The notes under the pieces: model-generated
Told to the model about the DNA's origin: nothing
Databases searched by the model: none
What the model saw: the letters and a program-made list of their open reading frames with translations, nothing else
Source of the DNA: Chengkuizengella sp. SCS-71B
GTDB lineage: Bacteria; Bacillota; Bacilli; Paenibacillales; KCTC-33759
Length of the DNA stretch: 64,000 nt
Direction of reading: 5' to 3'
NCBI RefSeq assembly: GCF_040100845.1
Contig: NZ_JAZHSH010000001.1
Coordinates: 1,488,001 to 1,552,000 of the forward strand
Shown here: in pieces, positions 44,044 through 53,009 of the stretch
Numbering within the stretch: position 1 is the stretch's first letter
How the letters are laid out: every line of letters starts with the position of its first letter
Translations under genes and position numbers: made by a program

Positions 44044-44074
44044 TAATATACTTATATTTAAATAAAGTATATTA
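44044..44074. promoter_or_regulatory. TetR-type inverted repeat over the ABC operon promoter
   Basis: TAATATACTT (44044-44053) and AAGTATATTA (44065-44074) are perfect 10-bp arms separated by 11 bases. The left arm overlaps a -10-like TATAAT (44042-44047). A TetR gene is the third gene of the downstream operon, so autorepression is the likely arrangement. Confidence 0.6.
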
Positions 44075-44104
44075 TTTGAATATGAATTTAAGGAGGAGAG
44101 ATTG

Positions 44105-45010
44105 ATGAGTGCAATTTCCACCAAGAATTTAACGAAGTATTATGGGAAACACAAAGGAGTTTCTAAAATTAACCTCGATGTAAAGGAAGGGGAGATTTTT
44201 GGTTTTATTGGACCGAATGGAGCTGGAAAGTCTACTACCATTCGGATGTTAATGCAATTGATAAAACCAACATCTGGTGAAATTAATGTATTAAATGAAC
44301 CACTTACAACTGAACAGCATACTTTGCGGAATAAGATAGGGTATTTACCTTCAGAAATTAATTATTATAAAGATATGACAGGTAAACAAGTATTAGAATT
44401 TGCTGCGAGAGCAAACGACATTCAATTAAAAGATACTGCCACCAAACAATATGCTGAACTCTTAAATTTTGATATGTCTAAAAAAGTGAAATCCTATTCT
44501 ATGGGTAACCGAAAAAAATTAGGGATTTTACAAACCTTATTGCACGATCCTAAACTGTTGATTTTGGACGAACCGACATCAGGTTTAGATCCTTTAATGC
44601 AGCATTCCTTTTTTGATTTATTGAAAGAACTAAATGGATCAGGAATGACAATATTTTTCTCTACTCACATCTTGTCTGAAGTAGAAAAAGTATGTGATAG
44701 AGTGGCGATTATTCGAAATGGTGAAATTATTCGCACTTCAAAAGTGAGTGAAATCCAAGAATCAAAAAAACGCACCATTGAGGTACAATTTATGGAATCA
44801 GGAAACTTGATTGAAAAATATGGTTTGCAGCAGATTGACTCTTCTGTGAATTTTAACAATGGTATGCATAATCTGACGGTGCAAAAAGAAATTCATAATG
44901 TTCTGAAACATATTTCTCAATATCCTATAAAAGATATTTCAATTCACAAGCCTACTTTAGAAGAGTTGTTTATGGAATATTACGAGAAAGAAGAAGGTGA
45001 AAAGGAATGA
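44105..45010 (+). CDS. ABC transporter ATP-binding protein
   Basis: GGAGGAG (44092-44098) favours ATG 44105 (301 residues; TTG 44102 also possible). Walker A GPNGAGKST at 36-44, signature YSMGNRKKLGI near 131-141, Walker B LLILDEPTSGLDP. The C-terminal extension is typical of CcmA/YxlF-type subunits of ABC-2 exporters. It overlaps the permease gene by four bases. Confidence 0.9.
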   Translation: MSAISTKNLTKYYGKHKGVSKINLDVKEGEIFGFIGPNGAGKSTTIRMLMQLIKPTSGEINVLNEPLTTEQHTLRNKIGYLPSEINYYKDMTGKQVLEFAARANDIQLKDTATKQYAELLNFDMSKKVKSYSMGNRKKLGILQTLLHDPKLLILDEPTSGLDPLMQHSFFDLLKELNGSGMTIFFSTHILSEVEKVCDRVAIIRNGEIIRTSKVSEIQESKKRTIEVQFMESGNLIEKYGLQQIDSSVNFNNGMHNLTVQKEIHNVLKHISQYPIKDISIHKPTLEELFMEYYEKEEGEKE

Positions 45011-45807
45011 AAACGAACCTAATTCGCAACGAATTATTTCTAAATCGGCGCAGTTTCTTTATTAGTGGAGCTGTTATTTTATTATTTAGTGCAATGTTTG
45101 CAGGTATGGCTGATGTGTACCTTAGTAATGAACTTATGGTGGATATGTTAAAAACAATGCCACAAGGTTTGTTAGATGCTTTTGGTATGGACGCTGAGTT
45201 AATGACAACATTTGAAGGATGGATGGCAGGAGAGCCATTTATGTTTACCGTTTTATTATTAGGTGCCTTTTCGGGAATATGGGCTGCTTCCAGTATATCT
45301 AAAGAAAAAGATCAACAAACAGGTGAATTTTTATTTACTTTGCCATATAGCCGCACAAGTATTTTTTTGCATAAAGTGTTGGCTCAATTTATTCAAATTA
45401 CAATCATTTCCATCGTAAATTTACTCATAGTATTATTATTTGGTGCTTTATTTAGTGATATTGATTCTGTAAAAACGATTATGCTGTTAATGCTTGGTGC
45501 CTATTTCATTAGTTTAGCTTTTGCTGGCGTAGGGTATGCTATTACTTCAATTTTATCTTCTGAACGTGCTGCCATTTCATTAGGGGTAGGGATCGTACTT
45601 GTATCCTTTTTATTAAATATGCTTTCTTCGTTAAATGAGGAGTTGAATTGGATGGCAGATTTAAGCCTATTTTCAGTGTTTGAAACGAAACAAATTGTGC
45701 TGGAATCTAGTTTGACAATGCCAGGTATATTGATTACATTAGGCATATATTTTGTAGGAATTATATTAGGTAATATACTATTTGTACGAAGAGATATTAC
45801 GATGTAG
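45007..45807 (+). CDS. ABC-2 type permease
   Basis: 266 residues, six hydrophobic segments, large second loop containing KEKDQQTGEFLFTLPYSRTS, the conserved ABC-2 coupling region. With the preceding ATPase it forms an exporter; substrates of this group include drugs, bacteriocins and lipids, so nothing specific can be said. Confidence 0.85.
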   Translation: MKTNLIRNELFLNRRSFFISGAVILLFSAMFAGMADVYLSNELMVDMLKTMPQGLLDAFGMDAELMTTFEGWMAGEPFMFTVLLLGAFSGIWAASSISKEKDQQTGEFLFTLPYSRTSIFLHKVLAQFIQITIISIVNLLIVLLFGALFSDIDSVKTIMLLMLGAYFISLAFAGVGYAITSILSSERAAISLGVGIVLVSFLLNMLSSLNEELNWMADLSLFSVFETKQIVLESSLTMPGILITLGIYFVGIILGNILFVRRDITM

Positions 45808-45867
45808 CAACGAGAGAAAGTTCAAAAAAGTCCCCTTTGAACACATAGTAATAGGAGGAAACCTTCA

Positions 45868-46446
45868 TTGAGTCGTAAAAAAGAACAAATTCTTAAAACA
45901 GCAAAAGAGCTTTTTATGTTGCAAGGATTACAAGAAACTAGTTTGGAACAAATTGCTGAGAAAGTTCCTGCTTCTAAAATGACGATTTATAAACATTTTC
46001 AAAATAAAGAAGGTTTAATCGAGCAAGTGTTGAACGAACTTGTTGATGAAATCATTCAGGATTTTTACTCGATGCTTGATCATGCTAAAGATAATCCGTT
46101 AGAAGGTTTGATGGAACTGCAGAAATATGAAGGTACAGACAAAATATCTCAAGTATTCATTATGGATCTAGTCAAGTATTACCCACAACAATCTCAAAGA
46201 TTACTAGCTTATCAAAGAGAAGAAATTATTCCTAAGTTTGAGCATTTTCTTTTTGAGGCGCAGAAAAAAGGTCAGATTCGTAAAGATATTTCACCTCATG
46301 TCCTTACATTATTTATTATGAGTATAAAACAGTTTTTTGCAAATCCTGAAAATTTAGTTGGAATCACGGATATTAACGCAATTAGAGATCAATTTATGAC
46401 TTTATTATATTATGGGATTATCTCTCCTGATCATAAAAAGGAATAA
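45868..46446 (+). CDS. TetR-family regulator of the ABC exporter
   Basis: 192 residues, TTG start, AGGAGGAAACC upstream. N-terminal TetR helix-turn-helix LEQIAEKVPASKMTIYKHFQ (about 24-43) then a helical ligand domain. It is the last gene of the ABC operon and probably acts on the inverted repeat at 44044-44074. Confidence 0.88.
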   Translation: MSRKKEQILKTAKELFMLQGLQETSLEQIAEKVPASKMTIYKHFQNKEGLIEQVLNELVDEIIQDFYSMLDHAKDNPLEGLMELQKYEGTDKISQVFIMDLVKYYPQQSQRLLAYQREEIIPKFEHFLFEAQKKGQIRKDISPHVLTLFIMSIKQFFANPENLVGITDINAIRDQFMTLLYYGIISPDHKKE

Positions 46447-46457
46447 TGTAATTGAAG

Positions 46458-46502
46458 TGAACCTTAGAAGAAGTAAAATCTAAAATCTTCTTCTGAGGTT
46501 CA
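46458..46502. terminator. Bidirectional terminator
   Basis: TGAACCTTAGAAGAAG (46458-46473) pairs with CTTCTTCTGAGGTTCA (46487-46502) with one T-G pair, between convergent genes. T runs are weak. Confidence 0.6.
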
Positions 46503-46538
46503 TATTCAAATCTTTTTCCGCCTAAGATATAGGATCTT

Positions 46539-47090
46539 TTATTTATTTAATGGAAACTTCTCATCCAATTTGGCCCCATGTTTATCTATATATTCATCTA
46601 ATAATCCTTGTGAGGTTTTGTTTTCAGTCCATTTTTTTAAAATATTTCTATCCTCGACATAATTCATGATTGGAACACCGAATCCACAACTTGTTTGTAC
46701 CGCCTCAATCTTAATCCTGAAAACCTGTCTTGCTGATTTTGGATCAATATTTGGAAAATTGTCCTGTAATAAATTAGCGTATGTTTCTGTATGTTTTTCA
46801 AATACTTCACCATAGCCATAAACGCGTAATATCAATGGTTTTTGATCAAAACTATTCCACATGAGTGTAATTTTTTTATTGTCTTTTAAATGGTTTGCAG
46901 TTTCGTTTCCACTACCTGCATAATCCAAGTAAATGATAGATTGGTTGTTTTCAATTATTAAACAGTCATAGCCCTTTGGAGATAAATTAATTCTCCCATC
47001 GTCTGAAGGTGCTGTTGCTGTGAAAAACATATGTTGCTTTTGAATAAATTTAATTAAATCCTCATTAAGTTCTGTAAAAAATTTTCCCAT
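46539..47090 (-). CDS. Pyridoxamine-5'-phosphate-oxidase-family flavin protein
   Basis: 183 residues, GGAGGAG upstream on the minus strand. The split-barrel fold starts with FIQKQHMFFTATAPSDDGRI and NLSPKGYDCLII, then IIYLDYAGSGNETANHL and ITLMWNSFDQKPLILRVYG, the FMN-binding blocks of the general stress/PNPOx-like family. It is not the vitamin B6 enzyme itself. Probable flavin- or F420-type oxidoreductase; substrate unknown. Confidence 0.85.
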   Translation of the reverse strand: MGKFFTELNEDLIKFIQKQHMFFTATAPSDDGRINLSPKGYDCLIIENNQSIIYLDYAGSGNETANHLKDNKKITLMWNSFDQKPLILRVYGYGEVFEKHTETYANLLQDNFPNIDPKSARQVFRIKIEAVQTSCGFGVPIMNYVEDRNILKKWTENKTSQGLLDEYIDKHGAKLDEKFPLNK

Positions 47091-47328
47091 AATTTCTCCT
47101 CCCTCGATTAAAATCTAAGATTAAATATAAATTTATTTTTATTATGGCTAATTATTCCGCAACTTTCAATAAACCTTTACAACATATCAAAATATAATTT
47201 ACTGCTACTAGAGTGGTGAGATGAAATGATTCTAATATTGGAATTAAATATTTATTATAATATGGAATAATTTACATGAGATTAGTAAACACTGTATACA
47301 AGTAATTCATGCTAGGAGGAGACATGTA

Positions 47329-48567
47329 ATGTACAGAAAACACTTAATCTATTTTTTAAGCACAGTTTTATTTATAAGTCTGATATTTCCAGCTCAATTG
47401 ATTGCAAATGAACCTGAGGAACAACAGATAGATTTAGCTCCAAATTCTCATTCTGCCATTTTGATAGACGCTGATACAGGTACTATCATTTTTGAAAAAA
47501 ATGCTCATGATCGTTTACCTCCCGCTAGTATCACAAAAGTAATGACCATGTTACTTATTATGGAAGCGCTTGATAGCGGAAAAATACAGAAAGATGAAAT
47601 GGTTAGAACTAGTGAGTTAGCAGCATCTATGGGAGGCTCTCAAATCTTTTTAGAAGCTGGAGAAGAGATGAGTGTTGAGGATATGCTAAAAGGCATTGCG
47701 ATGGCTTCGGGTAATGATGCATCTGTAGCGATGGCTGAAAAAATAGCAGGATCAGAAGAAATGTTTGTTCAAATGATGAATGATCGCGCAAAAGAACTTG
47801 GTTTAGAGAACACACATTTCCAGAATAGTAATGGTTTACCTTCGTCAGACCATTATTCAAGTGCTCATGACATTGCGATGATGTCTAAAGAGTTATTAAA
47901 GCATGAAAAGATCACACAATTTACTAGTAAATATCAGGATTATTTGCGTAAGGATACAGATGATCCTTTCTGGCTAGTCAACACGAATAAATTAGTCAGA
48001 TTTTATCAGGGAGCAGATGGTCTGAAAACTGGTTATACCAGTGAAGCTAAGTATTGCCTTGCAGCAACTGCTAAAAGAAATGATATGCGTGTGATTGCTG
48101 TTGTATTAGGAGAACCTACGACAAAATCTAGAAACTATGAAGTGTCTAAGTTATTTGATTATGCTTTTTCTCAATATACCACTTATCCTATTTTTAAACC
48201 AGGTGAAATGATCGGTACGATCCCTATTGAAAAAGGGGATGTTCAAAATATTGAGATCGTGGCAAAGCAACAATATAGTGTGTTAATGAAAAAAGGGGAG
48301 TCCAAAGAAAATATTAAGTATGAAATTGAATTAGAATCAGAAATTAAAGCACCAGTTTCATTAGGACAAACCGTTGGAAAATTAAAGATCTATCAAAATG
48401 AAGAAAAAATTAAAGAAATTGATCTTGATTCTCCTAAAGAAGTTAGTGAAGCAAGTTATTGGCAAATTTTGAAAAGAACGATAGAAAAAGTACTATTTGT
48501 TCAAAAAAAAGATGAACAAGAAACAGAAAACGAGTCAGATCAATTAGAAGAAAATTCACAAGAATAA
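47329..48567 (+). CDS. dacF: D-alanyl-D-alanine carboxypeptidase DacF
   Basis: 412 residues, TAGGAGGAGACATGTA upstream. Signal peptide about 1-27 (YFLSTVLFISLIFPAQLIAN). Penicillin-binding motifs: S67-x-x-K70 in PPASITKVMTM, S127-G-N in ASGNDASVAM, and K233-T-G in GLKTGYTSEA. A C-terminal beta domain and an amphipathic tail anchor complete it. It trims pentapeptides; DacF acts in forespore cortex formation, and its place before spoIIAA is conserved. Confidence 0.93.
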   Translation: MYRKHLIYFLSTVLFISLIFPAQLIANEPEEQQIDLAPNSHSAILIDADTGTIIFEKNAHDRLPPASITKVMTMLLIMEALDSGKIQKDEMVRTSELAASMGGSQIFLEAGEEMSVEDMLKGIAMASGNDASVAMAEKIAGSEEMFVQMMNDRAKELGLENTHFQNSNGLPSSDHYSSAHDIAMMSKELLKHEKITQFTSKYQDYLRKDTDDPFWLVNTNKLVRFYQGADGLKTGYTSEAKYCLAATAKRNDMRVIAVVLGEPTTKSRNYEVSKLFDYAFSQYTTYPIFKPGEMIGTIPIEKGDVQNIEIVAKQQYSVLMKKGESKENIKYEIELESEIKAPVSLGQTVGKLKIYQNEEKIKEIDLDSPKEVSEASYWQILKRTIEKVLFVQKKDEQETENESDQLEENSQE

Positions 48568-48576
48568 AGAAGAAAT

Positions 48577-48644
48577 TGTCAAATAAACAAAGTTCTCTTC
48601 TAGTTTTGTCGATGAGCAGGAATTAGTAGAATGAATCTAGAAAT
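48577..48644 (+). promoter_or_regulatory. Sigma-H promoter and Spo0A boxes of the spoIIA operon
   Basis: Two 6-of-7 0A boxes, TGTCAAA (48577-48583) and TGTCGAT (48607-48613), lie upstream of AGGAATT (48618-48624) and GAAAT (48640-48644), spaced as a sigma-H promoter. This agrees with known Spo0A~P plus sigma-H control of spoIIA in B. subtilis. Confidence 0.65.
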
Positions 48645-48677
48645 GCTTCATTATCAGTTTATAAGGAGTGAAGAACT

Positions 48678-49031
48678 ATGAGTCTGCACGTGCAGATATC
48701 TAATCAAGGTGAAGCATTGATCGTAAGACTTCAGGGTGAACTTGATCATCACACATCTGAACTGCTGCGAACAAAAATGGAAAGTGCAATAGAGCAGGAA
48801 AACAGTAATCATATCGTTTTAGTACTTAAGGATCTGTCTTTTATGGATAGCTCTGGTTTAGGAGTTATATTAGGACGATATAAACAAATTACAAATAAAG
48901 GTGGAAGGATGGTTGTTTGCAACGTCAACTCTTCAATCTATCGACTGTTTGAAATGTCAGGTTTGTTTAAAATATTAACCATTGAAGAAGATGAAGAACA
49001 AGCTCTTTCTAGTTTGGGGGTCGTATCATGA
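48678..49031 (+). CDS. spoIIAA: Anti-sigma-F factor antagonist SpoIIAA
   Basis: 117 residues, AAGGAGTGAAG upstream. STAS domain with the phosphorylatable serine S58 in [15 protein letters not shown]. Dephosphorylated SpoIIAA binds SpoIIAB and frees sigma-F in the forespore. Its stop overlaps the spoIIAB start by four bases. Confidence 0.96.
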   Translation: MSLHVQISNQGEALIVRLQGELDHHTSELLRTKMESAIEQENSNHIVLVLKDLSFMDSSGLGVILGRYKQITNKGGRMVVCNVNSSIYRLFEMSGLFKILTIEEDEEQALSSLGVVS

Positions 49032-49474
49032 AAGTAAATAATTATATGGCTCTTCAATTTATGAGTAAATCAGAAAATGAAGCTTTTGCAAGAATTACAG
49101 TGGCTGCGTTTGTTTCTCAATTAGATCCACAAGTCAACGAACTAACAGACATTAAAACAGTGGTTTCTGAAGCAGTTACGAATTCAATTATCCATGGCTA
49201 TGAAAATAAACCAGATGGTATGATTTCGATTACTGCAAAAATAGAGGAGGATACGGTTTATATTACTGTAGAGGATGAAGGGTTAGGCATCGAGAACTTA
49301 GACGAGGCAATGCAGCCTCTATTTACATCAAAACCTGAGTTAGAGAGGTCAGGTATGGGTTTTACGATTATGGAAAATTTTATGGATGAAGTTGAGATTA
49401 ATTCAATTTTAGGAAAAGGAACTAAGGTGACAATGATGAAGCGGATTGAATCAAAAAAAGCTTTATACAATTAG
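49028..49474 (+). CDS. spoIIAB: Anti-sigma-F factor / serine kinase SpoIIAB
   Basis: 148 residues. GHKL ATPase with the N box [17 protein letters not shown]1 box [12 protein letters not shown] and G2 region [13 protein letters not shown]. It binds and inhibits sigma-F and phosphorylates SpoIIAA. Translationally coupled at both ends. Confidence 0.96.
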   Translation: MKVNNYMALQFMSKSENEAFARITVAAFVSQLDPQVNELTDIKTVVSEAVTNSIIHGYENKPDGMISITAKIEEDTVYITVEDEGLGIENLDEAMQPLFTSKPELERSGMGFTIMENFMDEVEINSILGKGTKVTMMKRIESKKALYN

Positions 49475-49484
49475 GGGTATGAAT

Positions 49485-50240
49485 ATGGATGTGGATTTGA
49501 ATAACAAGACACATAAATATCTAAAGGATAATGAAGTCAAAAGATTAATTGCTTTAAGTCAAACTGGTGACATGGTAGCAAGAGATACTTTAGTGAATAG
49601 TAATATTCGTTTAGTATGGTCAGTAGTTCAACGGTTTTTAAATCGGGGATATGAGCCTGATGATTTGTTTCAAATCGGATGTATAGGATTGTTAAAATCA
49701 GTTGATAAATTCGACTTATCTTATGATGTCAAATTTTCTACCTATGCTGTTCCGATGATTATAGGAGAAATACAACGTTTTCTCAGGGATGATGGAACCT
49801 TAAAAGTGAGTCGCTCCTTAAAAGAAATGGCAAATAAGGTGAGGAAAATTAAGGATGAGCTTACTAAAAAATTAAATCGAATACCCACCATATCAGAAAT
49901 AGCGAAAGAACTAGAAGTAACCCCAGAGGACGTGGTGTTTGCACTTGAAGCCAATAAACCTCCTTCATCTATCCATGAAACCGTTTTTGAAAATGATGGG
50001 GATCCGATTACACTCATGGATCAAATATCTGATGATTCTCAAGATAAATGGTTTGAAAACATTGCTTTAAATGAAGCCATTCAATCATTAAGTGAAAGAG
50101 AACAACTCATCGTATACTTGAGGTATTATAAAGATCAAACTCAATCAGAGGTTGCACTCCGATTGGGAATATCACAAGTACAAGTGTCCAGATTAGAGAA
50201 GAAAATATTACGAACGATTAAAGCTCAGATAGCATTATGA
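49485..50240 (+). CDS. sigF: RNA polymerase sigma-F factor
   Basis: AGGGG (49473-49477) indicates ATG 49485 (251 residues; ATG 49479 and a TTG inside spoIIAB are upstream options). Region 2 contains DLFQIGCIGLLKSVDKFDLS and FSTYAVPMIIGEIQRFLRDD; region 4 ends SEVALRLGISQVQVSRLEKK. It is the first forespore-specific sigma factor. The terminator hairpin overlaps its last codons. Confidence 0.96.
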   Translation: MDVDLNNKTHKYLKDNEVKRLIALSQTGDMVARDTLVNSNIRLVWSVVQRFLNRGYEPDDLFQIGCIGLLKSVDKFDLSYDVKFSTYAVPMIIGEIQRFLRDDGTLKVSRSLKEMANKVRKIKDELTKKLNRIPTISEIAKELEVTPEDVVFALEANKPPSSIHETVFENDGDPITLMDQISDDSQDKWFENIALNEAIQSLSEREQLIVYLRYYKDQTQSEVALRLGISQVQVSRLEKKILRTIKAQIAL

Positions 50241-50256
50241 CTATCTGAGCTTTTTT
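50221..50256 (+). terminator. Terminator overlapping the end of sigF
   Basis: AAGCTCAGATAG (50221-50232) / CTATCTGAGCTT (50241-50252), perfect 12-bp stem, loop CATTATGA containing the stop codon, then TTTT. Confidence 0.9.
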
Positions 50257-50310
50257 ACGTACATACTATGAGAAAGGTTTAGGTTGAGGTATATGTTAGG
50301 GGTGGTGATG

Positions 50311-50949
50311 ATGAATAACAATCAGCAAATATTATATTTGAGGTTAAGGAAATTTATTAGATTAACAAAAGGAAAACCAATCTATTTAGGACAAATTGCT
50401 CAAGTCATCATTGACCCTGAGTGGGAGATGATATTAAAGAAGCTATTGATTATTCAACCAGAAGATAAAAAGAATTTAGTCATTGATTTAATGATGATTA
50501 TAAAAAAAGTGAAGGAAGTTCTTCCTGATGTAACCATAGAATATTTTGGAGAACCACATGTATTTGTTGAATTTGAGGAAAATAAACCTTCACCTAATAT
50601 TATATTCATCGCTTTAGTATGGTTGTTATTATTTGTGGGATCTGGTTTAGCCATTATGAACTTTCATGCAGACGTAAGTATGGAGGAAGTTCATCAAAAA
50701 ATTTTTACATATGTGACAGGGGAAGAAACTGAGTCCCCCTTACTTCTGCAAATCCCATATTCACTAGGATTAGGAATCGGGATGATCTTATTTTTTAATC
50801 GATTATTTAAAAAGAAGTTTAGTGAGGAGCCCTCACCCCTTGAGTTAGAAATGTTCATGTACAAAGAAAATTTAAATCAGTTTCAAATTACAAAACAATT
50901 TCAAAAGAATGATAAAAGAAATGGTTCAGATGATGGAACTATTTCATAA
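50311..50949 (+). CDS. spoVAA: Stage V sporulation protein AA
   Basis: AGGGG (50298-50302) fits ATG 50311 (212 residues) or 50308. N-terminal soluble domain opening with ILYLRLRKFIRLTKGKPIYL and IAQVII; two membrane helices at about 98-118 and 148-168. SpoVA proteins carry dipicolinic acid into the forespore; in B. subtilis the operon is sigma-G dependent. It overlaps spoVAB. Confidence 0.85.
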   Translation: MNNNQQILYLRLRKFIRLTKGKPIYLGQIAQVIIDPEWEMILKKLLIIQPEDKKNLVIDLMMIIKKVKEVLPDVTIEYFGEPHVFVEFEENKPSPNIIFIALVWLLLFVGSGLAIMNFHADVSMEEVHQKIFTYVTGEETESPLLLQIPYSLGLGIGMILFFNRLFKKKFSEEPSPLELEMFMYKENLNQFQITKQFQKNDKRNGSDDGTIS

Positions 50950-51358
50950 TGTATTACTTATCTTTATAGGGGTTTCAGGAGGTTTAGCAGTAGGAAGTGG
51001 CTTGGTTGCTTTTCTGACAGTTTTGGATGTCGTACCTCGTTTGACGCAGCTTACTAAATCTAATAAGTTTCTGTACTTATATGAATCCGCTGTTGTGATT
51101 GGGGCGGTGTTTTGGACATTTACTGATTTTTATAAATGGAATTTTCACCTTTTTCCGTTAAGCACCATAATATTTGGCTTATTCGCTGGTGTTTTTGTTG
51201 GAATGATAGCAGCTGGGTTAACGGAAGTATTAAATGTTTTACCAATATTAGCGCAAAGAATGAATATGTCAAAGTACATTATTGTTCTATTGATGGCTAT
51301 GGTCTTAGGAAAAATCATTGGATCACTTTTTCAATGGATAGTATATCGAACATTGTAA
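50933..51358 (+). CDS. spoVAB: Stage V sporulation protein AB
   Basis: 141 residues from ATG 50933, the usual length; the frame opens at ATG 50909, and no start has a clear ribosome site. Four membrane helices with GVSGGLAVGSGLVAFLTVLD and the Pro-Arg-Leu-Thr-Gln-Leu-Thr motif that marks SpoVAB. Small membrane partner in dipicolinate uptake. Confidence 0.85.
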   Translation: MELFHNVLLIFIGVSGGLAVGSGLVAFLTVLDVVPRLTQLTKSNKFLYLYESAVVIGAVFWTFTDFYKWNFHLFPLSTIIFGLFAGVFVGMIAAGLTEVLNVLPILAQRMNMSKYIIVLLMAMVLGKIIGSLFQWIVYRTL

Positions 51359-51379
51359 ATGCAATATGAAAGGAAGTAA

Positions 51380-52858
51380 ATGATGGCAGAATCAAATAAA
51401 CAAAAGATACCCATTCCAAAGGATATAAAAAAAGTTAAAGAAGCTTTGAATGAACATATTGGATTAGATAGCAGCTTTGATGTTTTGTTTAGGGAAATGG
51501 AATTTGGAACAAAAAAGACTGGATTATTGTATATTAATGGCTTTGCCAAGGATGATGTGTTAACAGAGATTTTAAAAAGATTGAGTTATTTAAAACGTGA
51601 GGAGTTAGTTCCTAAAGTATTATCAAGTTTTTTGGAAAAGTACATTTCTCATATTCAAGTTGAGGTTGAAGATGATATAACTAAAGTTGTGAATAGCGTT
51701 TTAGCTGGAATGTGTGCTTTTTTTGTTGATGGAGAAACACGGGCTATTGTAATTGATGCAAAGGTTTTTCCTATAAGAGGTATTGACGAACCTTCTTTAG
51801 AAAAAGTAGCACGTGGCTCTAGAGATGGATTTGTTGAAACAATGTTAATTAACGTTACTTTAGTTCGAAGAAGATTACGTGACCCTAAACTAAAGTATGA
51901 AGTCATGAATGTTGGTAAAAGAACAAAAACAGATGTATGTATTGGATACCTTGATGATGTTGCGGATAAAAAATTAGTGGAATCTGTAAGAGATAAAATT
52001 AAAGAAATTAAAGTTGATGGTATTCCAGTAGCAAATAAGCAGCTAGAAGAAATTATTTTTGGGAACTCATGGAACCCATTTCCTATGGTTAGATACTCAG
52101 AACGCCCTGATGTTATAGCTGCTCATTTATTAGACGGACATGTTATTTTATTTGTTGATACTTCACCAAGTGCAATGATTTTACCCGCTACCCTTTTTCA
52201 TCATGTACAGCATGCAGAAGAGTATACAGAGGCACCAGTTGTGGGGACATATTTAAGGTGGGTAAGATTTATCGCGATTTTTGCCTCCATTTTTATACTT
52301 CCCATCTGGTTCTTATTTGTTATTGAACCAAGTCTTAAACCGGATGCTTTAGAGTTTTTGGGACCTAAAAAAACAGGTGAACTCCCAATTATCTTACAAT
52401 TTCTATTTGCAGAGATTGGTGCTGACATTATGAGGATGGCTTCAATTCATACTCCAACTGCTTTGGGCACTTCACTCGGGTTAATCTCTGCTATCATATT
52501 AGGAGAATTTGCAGTTCAGACAGGTCTTTTTGTTTATGAAGTCATATTATATTTAGCTTTAGCTATGATGGGAATGTATGCTACACCAAGTTATGAATTG
52601 AGACTTGCGAATCGAATGACAAGACTGATTTTATTAATCCTCATAGCATTTTTTAAAGTACCTGGGTTAATTGTTGGCACAACGATGATTATTTTACTAT
52701 TAGTGTTCACAAGATCCTTTAATGCACCCTATTTATGGCCGTTTATTCCATTTGATGCAAAAGCATTTTTCACAATTGTATTGAGAAAACCTATTACTCA
52801 TGATAATAAACGCCCAAGCATTACAAATCCGCAAGATGATTCTAAACAACCAACTTAA
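51380..52858 (+). CDS. spoVAF: SpoVAF, GerA-type spore protein
   Basis: 492 residues, AAAGGAAGTAA upstream. It has the GerA/SpoVAF family layout: a long soluble N-terminal domain (1-290) with FREMEFGTKKTGLLYINGFA and GTKLVESVRDKIKE-like segments, then about five membrane helices from 291 onward, with PTALGTSLGLISAIILGEFA. SpoVAF works with the SpoVA channel in spore germination. spoVAC, spoVAD and spoVAE genes, which lie between AB and AF in B. subtilis, are absent. Confidence 0.9.
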   Translation: MMAESNKQKIPIPKDIKKVKEALNEHIGLDSSFDVLFREMEFGTKKTGLLYINGFAKDDVLTEILKRLSYLKREELVPKVLSSFLEKYISHIQVEVEDDITKVVNSVLAGMCAFFVDGETRAIVIDAKVFPIRGIDEPSLEKVARGSRDGFVETMLINVTLVRRRLRDPKLKYEVMNVGKRTKTDVCIGYLDDVADKKLVESVRDKIKEIKVDGIPVANKQLEEIIFGNSWNPFPMVRYSERPDVIAAHLLDGHVILFVDTSPSAMILPATLFHHVQHAEEYTEAPVVGTYLRWVRFIAIFASIFILPIWFLFVIEPSLKPDALEFLGPKKTGELPIILQFLFAEIGADIMRMASIHTPTALGTSLGLISAIILGEFAVQTGLFVYEVILYLALAMMGMYATPSYELRLANRMTRLILLILIAFFKVPGLIVGTTMIILLLVFTRSFNAPYLWPFIPFDAKAFFTIVLRKPITHDNKRPSITNPQDDSKQPT

Positions 52859-52878
52859 ATCATTTTGATTATGATAAT

Positions 52879-52912
52879 ATATACCAGTTCAATTTTGAAC
52901 TGGTATATTCTT
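52879..52912 (+). terminator. Terminator after spoVAF
   Basis: ATATACCAGTTCAA (52879-52892) pairs perfectly with TTGAACTGGTATAT (52895-52908). The stem is strong, but the T run (TC TT) is weak. Confidence 0.65.
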
Positions 52913-53009
52913 GCTAAGATTACAGCAATGCCGTATTGTTTTCTACTCCTTGATATGATAATTTATTAATAATATAAAGATTTTATTTCAGAAGAGGGGA
53001 AATTGAACA

